Shown: piece by piece, positions 41,747 to 51,107 of the stretch | Layout: each line of letters starts with the position of its first letter | Numbering within the stretch: the stretch's first letter is position 1 | NCBI RefSeq assembly: GCF_006385805.1 | Contig: NZ_VFSG01000001.1 | Span: 1,302,001 to 1,366,000 of the forward strand | Length of the DNA stretch: 64,000 nt | Origin: Streptococcus xiaochunlingii | GTDB lineage: Bacteria; Bacillota; Bacilli; Lactobacillales; Streptococcaceae | Direction of reading: 5' to 3' | Position numbers and translations under genes: made by a program | Notes under the pieces: generated by a model | The model's database searches: none | Seen by the model: only the letters and a program-made list of their open reading frames with translations | What the model was told of the DNA's origin: nothing

Positions 41747-44700
41747 TTATCTATAACGTGGTGTAGCAAAGCCTCGGATATTCCCGTGTCCGATACGGTA
41801 AACATTGCGTTTTACGGTTCCAACATAACCGGAATTTCCTTCAATTGTATGAATCAGTCCATTTTCAACGTATTCAACAATTCCAATATGATCCGCAAAT
41901 CCATTATTCGGTTGAGAGTCTTGGTCCCAGTTAAAGGTAATGATATCACCTGACTTCGGTGTAGAAGCCCCATTCTCATTCCAAATACCTAGATGTTTAA
42001 AGATTTGGATATGGCGTTCCACCCCACACTCACGACCAATCAAATGACTAAGCCCTTCGCGTTGGAAGACAGTTGTGACAAACACATCGCACCAATCATC
42101 TGTATTTTTCACAGGATAACCTACTGGCAACGGATGAACACTATTGTAATCTCTGACCAATTTAAGGTGCTCTGGAGATCCAGTCTCAACGCCAATCAAG
42201 CTTGATGCCGCCTTTAGAACTCGACCTAACTGACCATCTGCATCTTTTGCAGAAATATGCTTCAGATAGAGCTGATTTCTAGTTACAAAGTTCCGGTTCT
42301 CTACCTGCACCGTCGTGCCACCAACACCAACCTGACTACCATCACCCTGGATATAGTACAAATGGACATGGTAAGTACCTGTCGAAAACTTATGGTCAGA
42401 AGCCTTCACGCTTACCTTGTAAGTCCCATCGGATTGACGAGTCGCTTCATACCAAGTCAAATCATCCTGACCATTTACCTCAGACCAAGTTGGTACTTGA
42501 ACAGTACGTACACCTTTAGGACTATAGACATTACTGATAATGACATCGAAAGTGCCATTATCCTTGTTATTATTTTGGATCGTAATCGTAGCAGTCGGAG
42601 TTGATTTCTGAACTTCTACAACAGTCTCTGTAACATAACGGCGCTTGTTTTCTTGATCAATATAATGAACGTGAACTTGGTACTGTCCAACTGAGTTCTT
42701 GTGGTCACTTGCCTTGATCGTTGCTCGATAGGAACCATCAGCTTGACGAGTGGCCTTATGCCAGATTAAATCATCCTGACCTCCTGCTACACTCCATGAT
42801 GGAATTAAAACTTCTTTCAAGCCAGTCGGTGATACTACATTACGAACTACTGCATCAAAGGTGCCTGTACTTGAGTTGTTGTTCTCAATCGAAAGCATCC
42901 CTTGCGGCTTAGATTGACGAACTTCTACAACAGTCTCTGTAACATAACGGCGCTTATTTTCTTGATCAATATAATGAACGTGAACTTGGTACTGTCCAAC
43001 TGAGTTCTTGTGGTCACTTGCCTTGATCGTTGCTCGATAGGAACCATCAGCTTGACGAGTGGCCTTATGCCAGATTAAATCATCCTGACCTCCTGCTACA
43101 CTCCATGATGGAATTAAAACTTCTTTCAAGCCAGTCGGTGATACTACATTACGAACTACTGCATCAAAGGTGCCTGTACTTGAGTTGTTGTTCTCAATCG
43201 AAAGCATCCCTTGCGGCTTAGATTGACGAACTTCTACAACAGTCTCTGTAACATAACGGCGCTTATTTTCTTGATCAATATAATGAACGTGAACTTGGTA
43301 CTGTCCAACTGAGTTCTTGTGGTCACTTGCCTTGATCGTTGCTCGATAGGAACCATCAGCTTGACGAGTGGCCTTATGCCAGATTAAATCATCCTGACCT
43401 CCTGCTACACTCCATGATGGAATTAAAACTTCTTTCAAGCCAGTCGGTGATACTACATTACGAACTACTGCATCAAAGGTGCCTGTACTTGAGTTGTTGT
43501 TCTCAATCGTTACGGTGCCACTTGGTTTTAAATCCTCTGGTCGTTTTCCAATAAAAACATTTGTCACGGTTCCACCAACACCCGTCATCTGTCCATTGTT
43601 CTGAACATAGTAAAGGTGGATATTGTAAAGACCGGTTGAGTTTTTATGGTCCGACGCTTTTACATTGACGGTATAGGTCCCATTTGCTTGACGGTTGGCT
43701 GTATACCAAACAAGATCATCTTGACCACCTATTTCTGACCAGATTGGTACAGACACTGTTCGAACTCCATTTGGCGCCTTAACATTTGAGACTACAACAT
43801 TAAAGCGACCCGCCATTGTATCATTATTGACAATGCTGATCTTACCGCTTAAGGTACCTTCTGTCGGATCAGCTGCAGGTTTTGCATTCGCTGTAAAGCG
43901 ACCGGTATAGTCTACACTGTGGTCAAAGAAGTGCTTTCCTGGAAGCAATTCCGCCTGAGAAGTGAACTGCCATGCGCCAGCTTTTCCATTGTAACGCAAA
44001 CTTTTCGCATCATTTACAGATAGTTTCGGAGAAGGATATTGGGCAACCCAGAAATTCTGAAGACCAAAGTGAGCAGTGTTGACAGGACCTTTCTTGCGAA
44101 GGTTGTTTTCATCCAACCAGCTGGCACTAGTGTAGAACATCAAGTTGGTGTAGCCATTTTTACGCATTTCATCCACCCAAGCTTGAGTATTGCGGTTGAT
44201 ATTTGACTGCATCTTAGCATCTTCAAAGTCATTGACCATAAGAGTATTCTTTGGAAGATTCAAACGTTGTGCTGCCGCAATATAGAATCGTGCTTCTGCA
44301 CGCGCCGCTTCTTCAGAAGTATAGCGAGAGAAGTGGTAGGTCGATACTTGCAGACCCGCAGCTTGTGCATTGCGAATTTGGTTCTCCGCATTCGGGTTCT
44401 TGTACCAAGTGTCTTCTGTCAATTTGACAACGACACCGCCTACGCCCTTATTAGCTAAGGTACGGTAGTCGCCAATACTAATCTCTCCGTTGTGGCTACT
44501 CACATCAACGAATGATTTTGGCTGAACTGCCACATCCGTAGAGCGACTAGCTGGAGCGTTTGAACCCGTATTGAAAAAAGTGGTGCTTCCTGCATCAGAC
44601 TGAAGAGGAGTTTCTTCTGTCTTCTCAGTAGGCGCTACTTCTGTAGATTTTTCTACAGATGGTGTACTACTTTCCGAAACAGTAGTAGTACTCGTAGAAG

Positions 44701-44923
44701 CCACAGACTGTTCGGTCACATTTGCTGGTGCAACGTAGTTGCTTACGATAGGTGCTGCGGTCTTTTCAGAAACGGCTACTTCTGGTGCTTTTTCAGTTTG
44801 CACTTGCTTGCCTTCAGTAATAGCAGTTTCTTTGGAAACCAGCTCATCTGCACTTACTCCTTGAGTAGATGCAGCCATCAATATTGCTGCTCCCGCATAA
44901 AAAATAAGATCTTTCTTTTTCAT
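41747..44923 (-). CDS. secreted GH25 muramidase with Bsp-like repeats and CHAP domain
   Basis: 1058 residues. Signal peptide (1-25, ending VSADE); Ser/Thr-rich linker to about 135. The GH25 lysozyme domain (about 137-350) has SFVDVSSHNGEIS and MVNDFEDAK holding the catalytic acids. Five GBS-Bsp-like repeats of about 100 residues follow (about 358-870). The C-terminal CHAP/peptidase-like domain (about 890-1058) has WCDVFVTTVF (Cys), DHIGIVEYV (His) and IEGNSG. It should cut both glycan and peptide parts of murein. Three central repeats are almost identical in DNA. There is no LPxTG and no choline-binding tail, so the repeats probably attach it to the wall. It lies just downstream of the polysaccharide locus. 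Confidence 0.9.
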   Translation of the reverse strand: MKKKDLIFYAGAAILMAASTQGVSADELVSKETAITEGKQVQTEKAPEVAVSEKTAAPIVSNYVAPANVTEQSVASTSTTTVSESSTPSVEKSTEVAPTEKTEETPLQSDAGSTTFFNTGSNAPASRSTDVAVQPKSFVDVSSHNGEISIGDYRTLANKGVGGVVVKLTEDTWYKNPNAENQIRNAQAAGLQVSTYHFSRYTSEEAARAEARFYIAAAQRLNLPKNTLMVNDFEDAKMQSNINRNTQAWVDEMRKNGYTNLMFYTSASWLDENNLRKKGPVNTAHFGLQNFWVAQYPSPKLSVNDAKSLRYNGKAGAWQFTSQAELLPGKHFFDHSVDYTGRFTANAKPAADPTEGTLSGKISIVNNDTMAGRFNVVVSNVKAPNGVRTVSVPIWSEIGGQDDLVWYTANRQANGTYTVNVKASDHKNSTGLYNIHLYYVQNNGQMTGVGGTVTNVFIGKRPEDLKPSGTVTIENNNSSTGTFDAVVRNVVSPTGLKEVLIPSWSVAGGQDDLIWHKATRQADGSYRATIKASDHKNSVGQYQVHVHYIDQENKRRYVTETVVEVRQSKPQGMLSIENNNSSTGTFDAVVRNVVSPTGLKEVLIPSWSVAGGQDDLIWHKATRQADGSYRATIKASDHKNSVGQYQVHVHYIDQENKRRYVTETVVEVRQSKPQGMLSIENNNSSTGTFDAVVRNVVSPTGLKEVLIPSWSVAGGQDDLIWHKATRQADGSYRATIKASDHKNSVGQYQVHVHYIDQENKRRYVTETVVEVQKSTPTATITIQNNNKDNGTFDVIISNVYSPKGVRTVQVPTWSEVNGQDDLTWYEATRQSDGTYKVSVKASDHKFSTGTYHVHLYYIQGDGSQVGVGGTTVQVENRNFVTRNQLYLKHISAKDADGQLGRVLKAASSLIGVETGSPEHLKLVRDYNSVHPLPVGYPVKNTDDWCDVFVTTVFQREGLSHLIGRECGVERHIQIFKHLGIWNENGASTPKSGDIITFNWDQDSQPNNGFADHIGIVEYVENGLIHTIEGNSGYVGTVKRNVYRIGHGNIRGFATPRYR
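42611..43509 (-). repeat. three near-identical 309-bp tandem repeats
   Basis: The same sequence returns with a period of exactly 309 bases (103 codons), each encoding a Bsp-like domain beginning GMLSIENNNSSTGTFDAVVR. I could find only single-base differences (for example GTTTTC versus ATTTTC in copy 1). The flanking Bsp repeats are clearly diverged, so this is a recent in-frame amplification. Confidence 0.9.
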
Positions 44924-45038
44924 TTAACCTTCTCTTGTATATAAATTTTATACTTTTACCATTTTACCATACGGCATCATTGATGAAAAGTTCTATGATG
45001 GCTTTTTTAAAATTAGTTTTATTTTTTTGGAGAATATA

Positions 45039-45063
45039 AAAGAAGTTCAAACGAACTTCTTTT
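45039..45063 (-). terminator. terminator of the polysaccharide operon
   Basis: AAAAGAAGTTCGTTTGAACT then TCTTT on the minus strand: AAGAAGTTC/GAACTTCTT stem, just after the last gene. Confidence 0.8.
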
Positions 45064-45067
45064 ACTC

Positions 45068-46135
45068 TCATTTTAAATGGGTTAAGGCTATCTTTAGGTA
45101 GTGACCATCTCGAATTTCCTCGCCAACACGCTTAGCATTGTCCACCAAGTCTTGGTAATCAGTATCTGAAAGATTGTCGATTGTATCCTTCAAATCATGG
45201 AGAGACTCTACTGCAATCCCACAGCCATTCTCTAAGACAAAATGTGAGAGGGCAGATTGTTTCCAAACAACCAGAGGAAAACCTGCTGCTAGGTAAAGAG
45301 AAGCTTTATGAGAATTGTTAAAACGCAGATAGTTGCCGTAAGTACCCTGACATGTTTCCGAACTATCCCCATCCCACACTAAGCCAAAACTACCTTCTAG
45401 AGCTGCCGGTAGATCATCAGGCATAAAGGCACCAAAGTAAGTGATGTTATTCAAAGCACGACTTTCATCGTACCCAACCCCATAGAGATTATAGGCATGA
45501 TTCTCTGGCAAACTATATAGATAGCCTGATTTTGTTGGGTTTAAATTCCCAGCAACAATGATTGCTTGTTCTTTTTGAGGAAGAGACTTTTCTTGAAAAT
45601 TTGGAATCAAATAATCAAAAATCTCTAAACTAACCATTTTATCAACTGGAAATCCTTGATTAGCTAAAACGCCCTTCATGATGTCATTATGAACAATAAT
45701 CCCATCCACAGACATCATAGCTTTCTTCTCTTGGAAATAGTTTCTCAATTTATGTCTCAATTTCACTTCAGAGCCTGCTGCATGGCGCAAGGTTTCAATA
45801 TCGTGAATCAAGAGATAGAATTTCGCTCCCCTTTTTTGTGCCTGCTTGATGAGCTGTGCAATCAAAAATGTATGATGGATAATTGGAAACTGAATGACCA
45901 ATTCATCCCCTAAACCTAGTTGATCAAACACAGATTTAGTTGCACTATATTTGTGTTGTTGGGCCTTAAAGAAATTCATCTGATACCAGTTGTTAACCTT
46001 AATCTCTAATCCCTTATACCCTTCTGAAATCAGAATGGCTTCCACGTCATTTCGCGCCTTACTTCCTGCATTCTTTTCATGTTGATTATGCAGAAATGAA
46101 TCTTTCAGATAATATCTCACTTTTCTCCCCTTCAC
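45068..46135 (-). CDS. probable galactofuranosyltransferase
   Basis: 355 residues of the WbbI-like beta-1,6-galactofuranosyltransferase group. An N-terminal half without clear motif (KARNDVEAILISEGYKGLEI) is followed by LIHDIETLRHA and VDGIIVHN. A C-terminal nucleotide-sugar region with SFGLVWDGDSSETCQGTYGN, YLRFNNSHKASLYLAAGFPL and VVW is characteristic of this family. It lies 11 bases after glf, which makes its donor UDP-galactofuranose. In RPS loci of S. oralis and S. gordonii a Galf transferase of this kind lies next to glf. Linkage type is inference. Confidence 0.85.
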   Translation of the reverse strand: MKGRKVRYYLKDSFLHNQHEKNAGSKARNDVEAILISEGYKGLEIKVNNWYQMNFFKAQQHKYSATKSVFDQLGLGDELVIQFPIIHHTFLIAQLIKQAQKRGAKFYLLIHDIETLRHAAGSEVKLRHKLRNYFQEKKAMMSVDGIIVHNDIMKGVLANQGFPVDKMVSLEIFDYLIPNFQEKSLPQKEQAIIVAGNLNPTKSGYLYSLPENHAYNLYGVGYDESRALNNITYFGAFMPDDLPAALEGSFGLVWDGDSSETCQGTYGNYLRFNNSHKASLYLAAGFPLVVWKQSALSHFVLENGCGIAVESLHDLKDTIDNLSDTDYQDLVDNAKRVGEEIRDGHYLKIALTHLK

Positions 46136-46146
46136 TAGACCTATCT

Positions 46147-47250
46147 CTATATGCTTCCAAGTTCTTTCTCAACGACTTCCAAAGCACGCTCAATGACCAC
46201 GTGCATGTCGTAGTATTTATAGTCTGCTAGGCGGCCACAGAAGATAACCTTGTCATTTTTAGCAGCTTCTTCTTGGTACTTGGCAAACATGGCGTTGTTC
46301 TTTTCATCATTGATTGGGTAGTAGGGCTCATCTCCACGTTTCCAGTCAGCTGGATATTCACGGGTGATGACTGTCTTCGGTTGGGTTCCATATTCGAAAT
46401 GCTTGTGCTCGATAATCCGAGTATAAGGAATTTCACGCTCGGTATAGTTGACCACGGCATTGCCTTGATAGTTTTCCTCATCCAAGATTTCGTGTTCAAA
46501 TCGCAGGCTGCGGTATTCCAACTCCCCATGTTTGTAGTCAAAGTACTGGTCAATCATCCCTGTAAAGACTACTTTTTCCGCTGATGCTTCCAGCTCTTCA
46601 CGATTGGCAAAGAAGTCAACCCCAAGCTCTACTTCTACATCGCCCAGCATGTTTTCAATGATGACGTTGTATCCACCGATTGGAATCCCTTGGCAACGAT
46701 CATTAAAGTAGTTATTATCAAAGGTCAAACGAACTGGGAGGCGTTTGATGATAAATGGTGGAAGGTCTGTTGCAGAGCGTCCCCATTGTTTTTCTGTATA
46801 GCCCTTGATCAACTTTTCATAGATATCTGGACCAATTAACTTGATGGCTTGTTCTTCCAAGTTTTTCGGTTCAACATCTTTCATGTCAGCCGTTTGCTCG
46901 GCAATCTTATCCTTGACTTCTTGAGGAGTCTTAGTGCCCCACATAGCGTAGAAGGTATTCATGTTGAAAGGAAGGTTGTAAAGACTGCCCTTGTAGTTAG
47001 CCACCGGTGAGTTGATATAGTTGTTAAACTCAGCGAACTGGTTGACATAGTCCCACACCTTTTTGTTGGACGTATGGAAAATATGGGCACCATACTTGTG
47101 AACATTGATCCCTTCAACTTCTTCACAGTAGATATTCCCACCGACGTGATCGCGCTTGTCAATCACTTTTACTTTTTTACCACGTTTTGTAGCTTCGTGT
47201 GCAAAGATTGCGCCAGACAAACCAGCTCCGACGATAAGATAATCGTACAT
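46147..47250 (-). CDS. glf: UDP-galactopyranose mutase
   Basis: Flavoenzyme turning UDP-galactopyranose into UDP-galactofuranose. 367 residues. The N-terminal FAD fold is MYDYLIVGAGLSGAIFAHEA, with VIDKRDHVGGNIYCE following. GAHIFHTSNKKVWDYVN, the substrate-binding GYTEKQWGRSATDLP, and the C-terminal FCGRLADYKYYDMH are all as in known Glf. Its presence says the polymer contains Galf. Confidence 0.97.
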   Translation of the reverse strand: MYDYLIVGAGLSGAIFAHEATKRGKKVKVIDKRDHVGGNIYCEEVEGINVHKYGAHIFHTSNKKVWDYVNQFAEFNNYINSPVANYKGSLYNLPFNMNTFYAMWGTKTPQEVKDKIAEQTADMKDVEPKNLEEQAIKLIGPDIYEKLIKGYTEKQWGRSATDLPPFIIKRLPVRLTFDNNYFNDRCQGIPIGGYNVIIENMLGDVEVELGVDFFANREELEASAEKVVFTGMIDQYFDYKHGELEYRSLRFEHEILDEENYQGNAVVNYTEREIPYTRIIEHKHFEYGTQPKTVITREYPADWKRGDEPYYPINDEKNNAMFAKYQEEAAKNDKVIFCGRLADYKYYDMHVVIERALEVVEKELGSI

Positions 47251-47259
47251 AATCTCTCC

Positions 47260-48672
47260 TTATTTTTTTATGATACTTTTTAGTTCTTGAAAATCCAAGA
47301 TTCTTAAGATTAAAACCAAGCCTCCGTAGACTAGGAAGCCAAGTACAGAACATATCAATACATTTACAACAGATGAGAAGTTGATAAAAGTTTTTATAAA
47401 ATACAAAGCACCATACATCAGGAATGCTGCTAGGAGTATTTTTAGCATGGATGGAAGAATCTTGACTTCTTTTAGATAGTCACTTGTAAAGTATAGTTGG
47501 ATAAGCCAGACTAAACCTTCTGTTACAACAGAAACGATTGAAGCTCCAATATAGCCTAAAGGCGGTATCAAGATGAGATTTAAGCCTACACTAAAAATAG
47601 CTGGAATGGTTGTTGATAGCATAAATTCACGATTTCGATTATGAGGTATCAAAATCTGGATTCCCATAATATTAGTCCATCCGATAAAAAACATCCGAAA
47701 GACCATGATGGCAATCGCATAACGAGCATCTTGGAAATCTTGTCCCAAGAAAAATTGAACAAAGTCGTTGTTGACAATCAAAATCCCTGCAATCATTGGA
47801 AAAATAACAAGGTTATAAACCAAGAAAGACATTTCATGTAATTTGTTAACTGCTTTTTTATTTCCAGATGAAAGAAGATTAGAAACTCGTGGAAGCATGA
47901 CACTTCCCAGTGAAGTTACCAAAGTCAACAAAATATTTATCAGTTTAAGAGCTTGATCGTAAATCCCTACATCCTTAGTAGAAGACAAGGCTCCTAGCAT
48001 AGTACGATCTAGCGTGATATAAAGTGAAATTGCTATTTGAGGTAAAAACAAGAGGACTACCGGTTTGATATGTTGCTTGGCATAGACCAAATCCAGATGA
48101 GGTTTGCGAATGTTTTCACGAGCAGGAAGCCACATACTCAGTTGACCCAATAAATCATAGACAACTATAAGAGTTATATACAAATATAAATCAGATGGTT
48201 TCTTTACAAAAAGAAAGATTGAAACAACCCCTAGAAGTTTGACCATGGTGTTTCGAGCGGTAATCTTTTTGAAGTCTTCAAGTCCTTGAAAGAGCCAAGA
48301 AATATCTAAACCACGAGATAACAAACCAAAGCCTAAAATATAAGCAATTGGATTGTTCATGGAAGGAACCAAGAGACATACTATGATATAGAGACTAATT
48401 GCTAAGCAAGTAGCCAGTACCTGCAAACTATAGATCCCCCAGAAGGTCTTAGCTACTTCCTTACGGTTCCCCGAAATTTCCTTGGTCCCATAGTTGGCCA
48501 CACCCAGCGTTGCTAGCAAGATAAAATAAGTCACAATGGAATTATAGTAGCCATAAGTTCCTAAAGCATCCGACGAGAAGACCCGAGTGATGTAGGGGGT
48601 TGTAATGACTGGTAGGACGATGACTAAGAGTTGGTAGGATAGATTGTAGAGGTAGTTTTTAAGCACTTTCAT
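47260..48672 (-). CDS. wzx: polysaccharide repeat-unit flippase Wzx
   Basis: 470 residues, about 12-14 membrane helices, MATE/PST-type exporter fold. It starts MKVLKNYLYNLSYQLLVIVL with PVITTPYITRVFSSDALGTY, the signature of Wzx proteins. It moves undecaprenyl-PP-linked repeat units to the outer face for Wzy. The gap of 9 bases to glf and 47 to wzy indicates one operon. Confidence 0.93.
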   Translation of the reverse strand: MKVLKNYLYNLSYQLLVIVLPVITTPYITRVFSSDALGTYGYYNSIVTYFILLATLGVANYGTKEISGNRKEVAKTFWGIYSLQVLATCLAISLYIIVCLLVPSMNNPIAYILGFGLLSRGLDISWLFQGLEDFKKITARNTMVKLLGVVSIFLFVKKPSDLYLYITLIVVYDLLGQLSMWLPARENIRKPHLDLVYAKQHIKPVVLLFLPQIAISLYITLDRTMLGALSSTKDVGIYDQALKLINILLTLVTSLGSVMLPRVSNLLSSGNKKAVNKLHEMSFLVYNLVIFPMIAGILIVNNDFVQFFLGQDFQDARYAIAIMVFRMFFIGWTNIMGIQILIPHNRNREFMLSTTIPAIFSVGLNLILIPPLGYIGASIVSVVTEGLVWLIQLYFTSDYLKEVKILPSMLKILLAAFLMYGALYFIKTFINFSSVVNVLICSVLGFLVYGGLVLILRILDFQELKSIIKK

Positions 48673-48719
48673 AAATATAGAAAACTTTGCCTTCCTGTTA
48701 AATTATCGTTTAATCTTCT

Positions 48720-49895
48720 TTATTCAATTTCATTATCTGAATTCATGATAAATAAACGACTGATAAATAAGATCAATGGAGAATATCGAAGAACTAACAT
48801 TTGAGGGTCAAACATGCCATGGATAATCATTACTCCTAAACAGGCAAGTACGATATCTTTTCGAATGGTTACAAAATATTTCATAACTTTAGTAAGAGTC
48901 AACAACATGAAGGCACTTACGATTAAGCCATCAATAACCAACAACTGCACAAACGAGCTATCTATGAAATTATAATTACTAGTAAAATTCCCGAAAATAT
49001 CTAAGAGTGTGAACTTAATATGTTGTCCTAACCAAGATACTCCAAAATTGCGGAAGCCCTCTACACTTAACCGTAGCCGATTATGTGTAAATTGATCTAC
49101 AAAATGGAATAAATTCCCAGATGAATAAAAACAGAAATATAAGGTAATGATTAAAGCCAAAATAAAACCATATTTTGCTATTGTTTTCATCCAGAAGTGT
49201 CCAATAATAAAGTCTTTTTTTATGATTTTCAGACTAAACAACGCATATGTAAGTATTAAAATACTTAAGTAAAATGGACTAGTTGTCGAAGTTTGTTGGT
49301 ACATATAAATCGTGGCAAAAAGCAAGGAAAGTAATTCCATGTAAGAAATTTTTTTCCCACGAAACATCAGATAACTACACAATGCAAAAAATAATCTTTG
49401 TGAAGCAAACGAAACATAATTAAACCCTAGACTAAAACGATAGCCACCATCTGCCCTCATGAACATATTCGAAATCACGCCCATGTTGCTAGCAAAAATC
49501 GTCAAAACAAGGACTAGAAATGTGGCAAAAGAGAAAGTTCCTAATAACTTTCTGAAATCTATATCTCTAGCAGAAAAAACAAGTAAAAGAACATTTAAAT
49601 CAAGTAACCCCTCTCGATTTTTTGCAACTATAAACATAGAAATAATGAACAATACTGCTATTAACAGTTGTTCCCAATGAAATCTAAAGTGATACAAGCT
49701 TCTTGGAAGATTCACCAACTCTTTTATCAGAATCATAGCAATTGTGAAATAGAGGACGATCCTGTACAATGATAAGGAGCCCTCTAATCTAATAAAATAA
49801 GTAGTTGTGACTAATGACGTGACAACAACCCATATAAATAAGGTGATTAAATAAATTTTTTCTGATATAGTACGATTGTTCATCACAATAGTCAT
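48720..49895 (-). CDS. wzy: polysaccharide polymerase Wzy (intact copy)
   Basis: 391 residues, about 10-12 membrane helices, with a large loop after TLYFCFYSSGNLFHFVDQFT that carries NRLRLSVEGFRNFGVSWLGQ, the usual shape of Wzy polymerases. Sequence is AT-rich as usual for wzy and shares only layout with the truncated copy upstream. AAAGGG lies five bases before the ATG. It joins repeat units into polymer outside the membrane. It follows a 401-base scar. Confidence 0.85.
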   Translation of the reverse strand: MTIVMNNRTISEKIYLITLFIWVVVTSLVTTTYFIRLEGSLSLYRIVLYFTIAMILIKELVNLPRSLYHFRFHWEQLLIAVLFIISMFIVAKNREGLLDLNVLLLVFSARDIDFRKLLGTFSFATFLVLVLTIFASNMGVISNMFMRADGGYRFSLGFNYVSFASQRLFFALCSYLMFRGKKISYMELLSLLFATIYMYQQTSTTSPFYLSILILTYALFSLKIIKKDFIIGHFWMKTIAKYGFILALIITLYFCFYSSGNLFHFVDQFTHNRLRLSVEGFRNFGVSWLGQHIKFTLLDIFGNFTSNYNFIDSSFVQLLVIDGLIVSAFMLLTLTKVMKYFVTIRKDIVLACLGVMIIHGMFDPQMLVLRYSPLILFISRLFIMNSDNEIE

Positions 49896-50296
49896 CCAAC
49901 CCTTTCAATCATATAATTAAAAATATTTAAAACTTTACAACTCTCTTTTATCAAATATCAAAGAATTGAACTTACCCTTTTGATTAAAATCTGTATTTTT
50001 TTAGAAAAATCACCGTACGATGCATTCTATAATTAAGTGAGAATCTAACGAAAAGATTGATAAAAGGAGTATTTTTTTGTCAAAATAACCATCTCTTTGT
50101 TTACACACAATTCTTCAAAATATTGCCGTTTCAAAAGAAGAGGTGTTTTTTTGAACTGAAATATTTTGAATATTACTCATTAGAATAAGAGATTTATTTG
50201 ATCAACAAATTGTTCATCATGAATGCCCCATATTGACATCAGCTGGTTAACTTTCTCTAATTTTTCCAGTTGATATTTCATTCGATTAGGATTATA
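49896..50296 (-). other. recombination scar between two wzy-like genes
   Basis: A 401-base gap, very AT-rich, inside an otherwise tightly packed operon. A 33-codon frame (50249-50148 region, MKYQLEKLEKVNQLMSIWGI) follows the truncated wzy but has no recognised relatives. A further short frame reads FQFKKTPLLLKRQYFEELCV. Both look like debris, perhaps of an insertion element or former gene; I cannot name the source. No promoter with convincing spacing was found. Confidence 0.5.
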
Positions 50297-51073
50297 CTAT
50301 CCCATAGCAGAAGAGCCCCCTGCCCGAAATATAGACATATTAACAAGTTTGTGAGAATACGATTTTATTGAGACATTCGTATACAGTTCGATTGAAACGA
50401 ACATCTTCTCCCAATTCATAGGTTTCAAAAACAATTTGATGTGTTTACGATAATAAAAGTATAGAAAAATTCCTGTTGCTGCTAGTATAGAACCTGCATT
50501 CAAACGTGCATCACAAAAATGAGTAACAAATCCTGCTAAGGCTAAACCCGAAAAAGTTCTTTGAAAGATAAACTTGTTTCTATAAAGATAGGAAATAACC
50601 ATATAGATATAAAAACAATGAGAGGCAAAGTCTGTAGGATAAATAAAACCAAAAGAATTCCGAACCACGATACCAGTAGATCTGTATTGAACAAATTGTA
50701 AATTAGGAATAATATCAATAGCAGAAAGAAAAACAATCAACAGAACAAAGAATAAACCTAATCCTGCATATAATTTAAGAACACTCTCATATTCGACCTT
50801 GTAAAGAACAATAATTAGAAAAATAAACATCGAAGCATTCAGGGTTCCAGTCTTAAAGTAAATCATACATCCTACCAGAAACAAGAGAGGCGCAAAGATG
50901 AGAAAAGTCAAAGAGTACTCTTTAAAATAAAGAAAACGAACTCCTAAAAAGGGAATAACATTAGGGATACGAGGCAAGAGAGATGCTAACATCGAAGTGT
51001 TAAGCATGTCCATAGATACAACTAATATTAGAACCACTGCCACTAACAGTTTATCGCGTTCTATCTTTGACAT
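50297..51073 (-). pseudogene. truncated Wzy-like polymerase
   Basis: 258 residues, about 7-8 membrane helices. The stretch RNSFGFIYPTDFASHCFYIY matches in position GFNYVSFASQRLFFALCSYL of the intact polymerase. Usual Wzy length is near 400. Here the frame breaks off at SIFRAGGSSAMG and a TAG, just where the conserved extracytoplasmic loop should continue, so the last third is missing. AGAAAAGGAAAAAA precedes the ATG, and expression signals are good. Probably non-functional, a relic of an earlier polymer type. A short but functional polymerase cannot be excluded. Confidence 0.7.
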
Positions 51074-51107
51074 TTTTTTCCTTTTCTAATCTCAAGCATC
51101 TCATATT

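Noticed and set aside
42611-43509. Regular repeats considered as a CRISPR array
   Set aside because: Units are 309 bases, contiguous without spacers and in frame within a protein-coding gene.
42721-43554. Three identical plus-strand frames of 63-71 codons
   Set aside because: They are the reverse strand of the 309-bp coding repeats, useful only because they reveal the exact period.
49896-50296. Possible intact insertion sequence between the two wzy genes
   Set aside because: No inverted ends, no transposase motif and only 401 bases; treated as unidentified debris.
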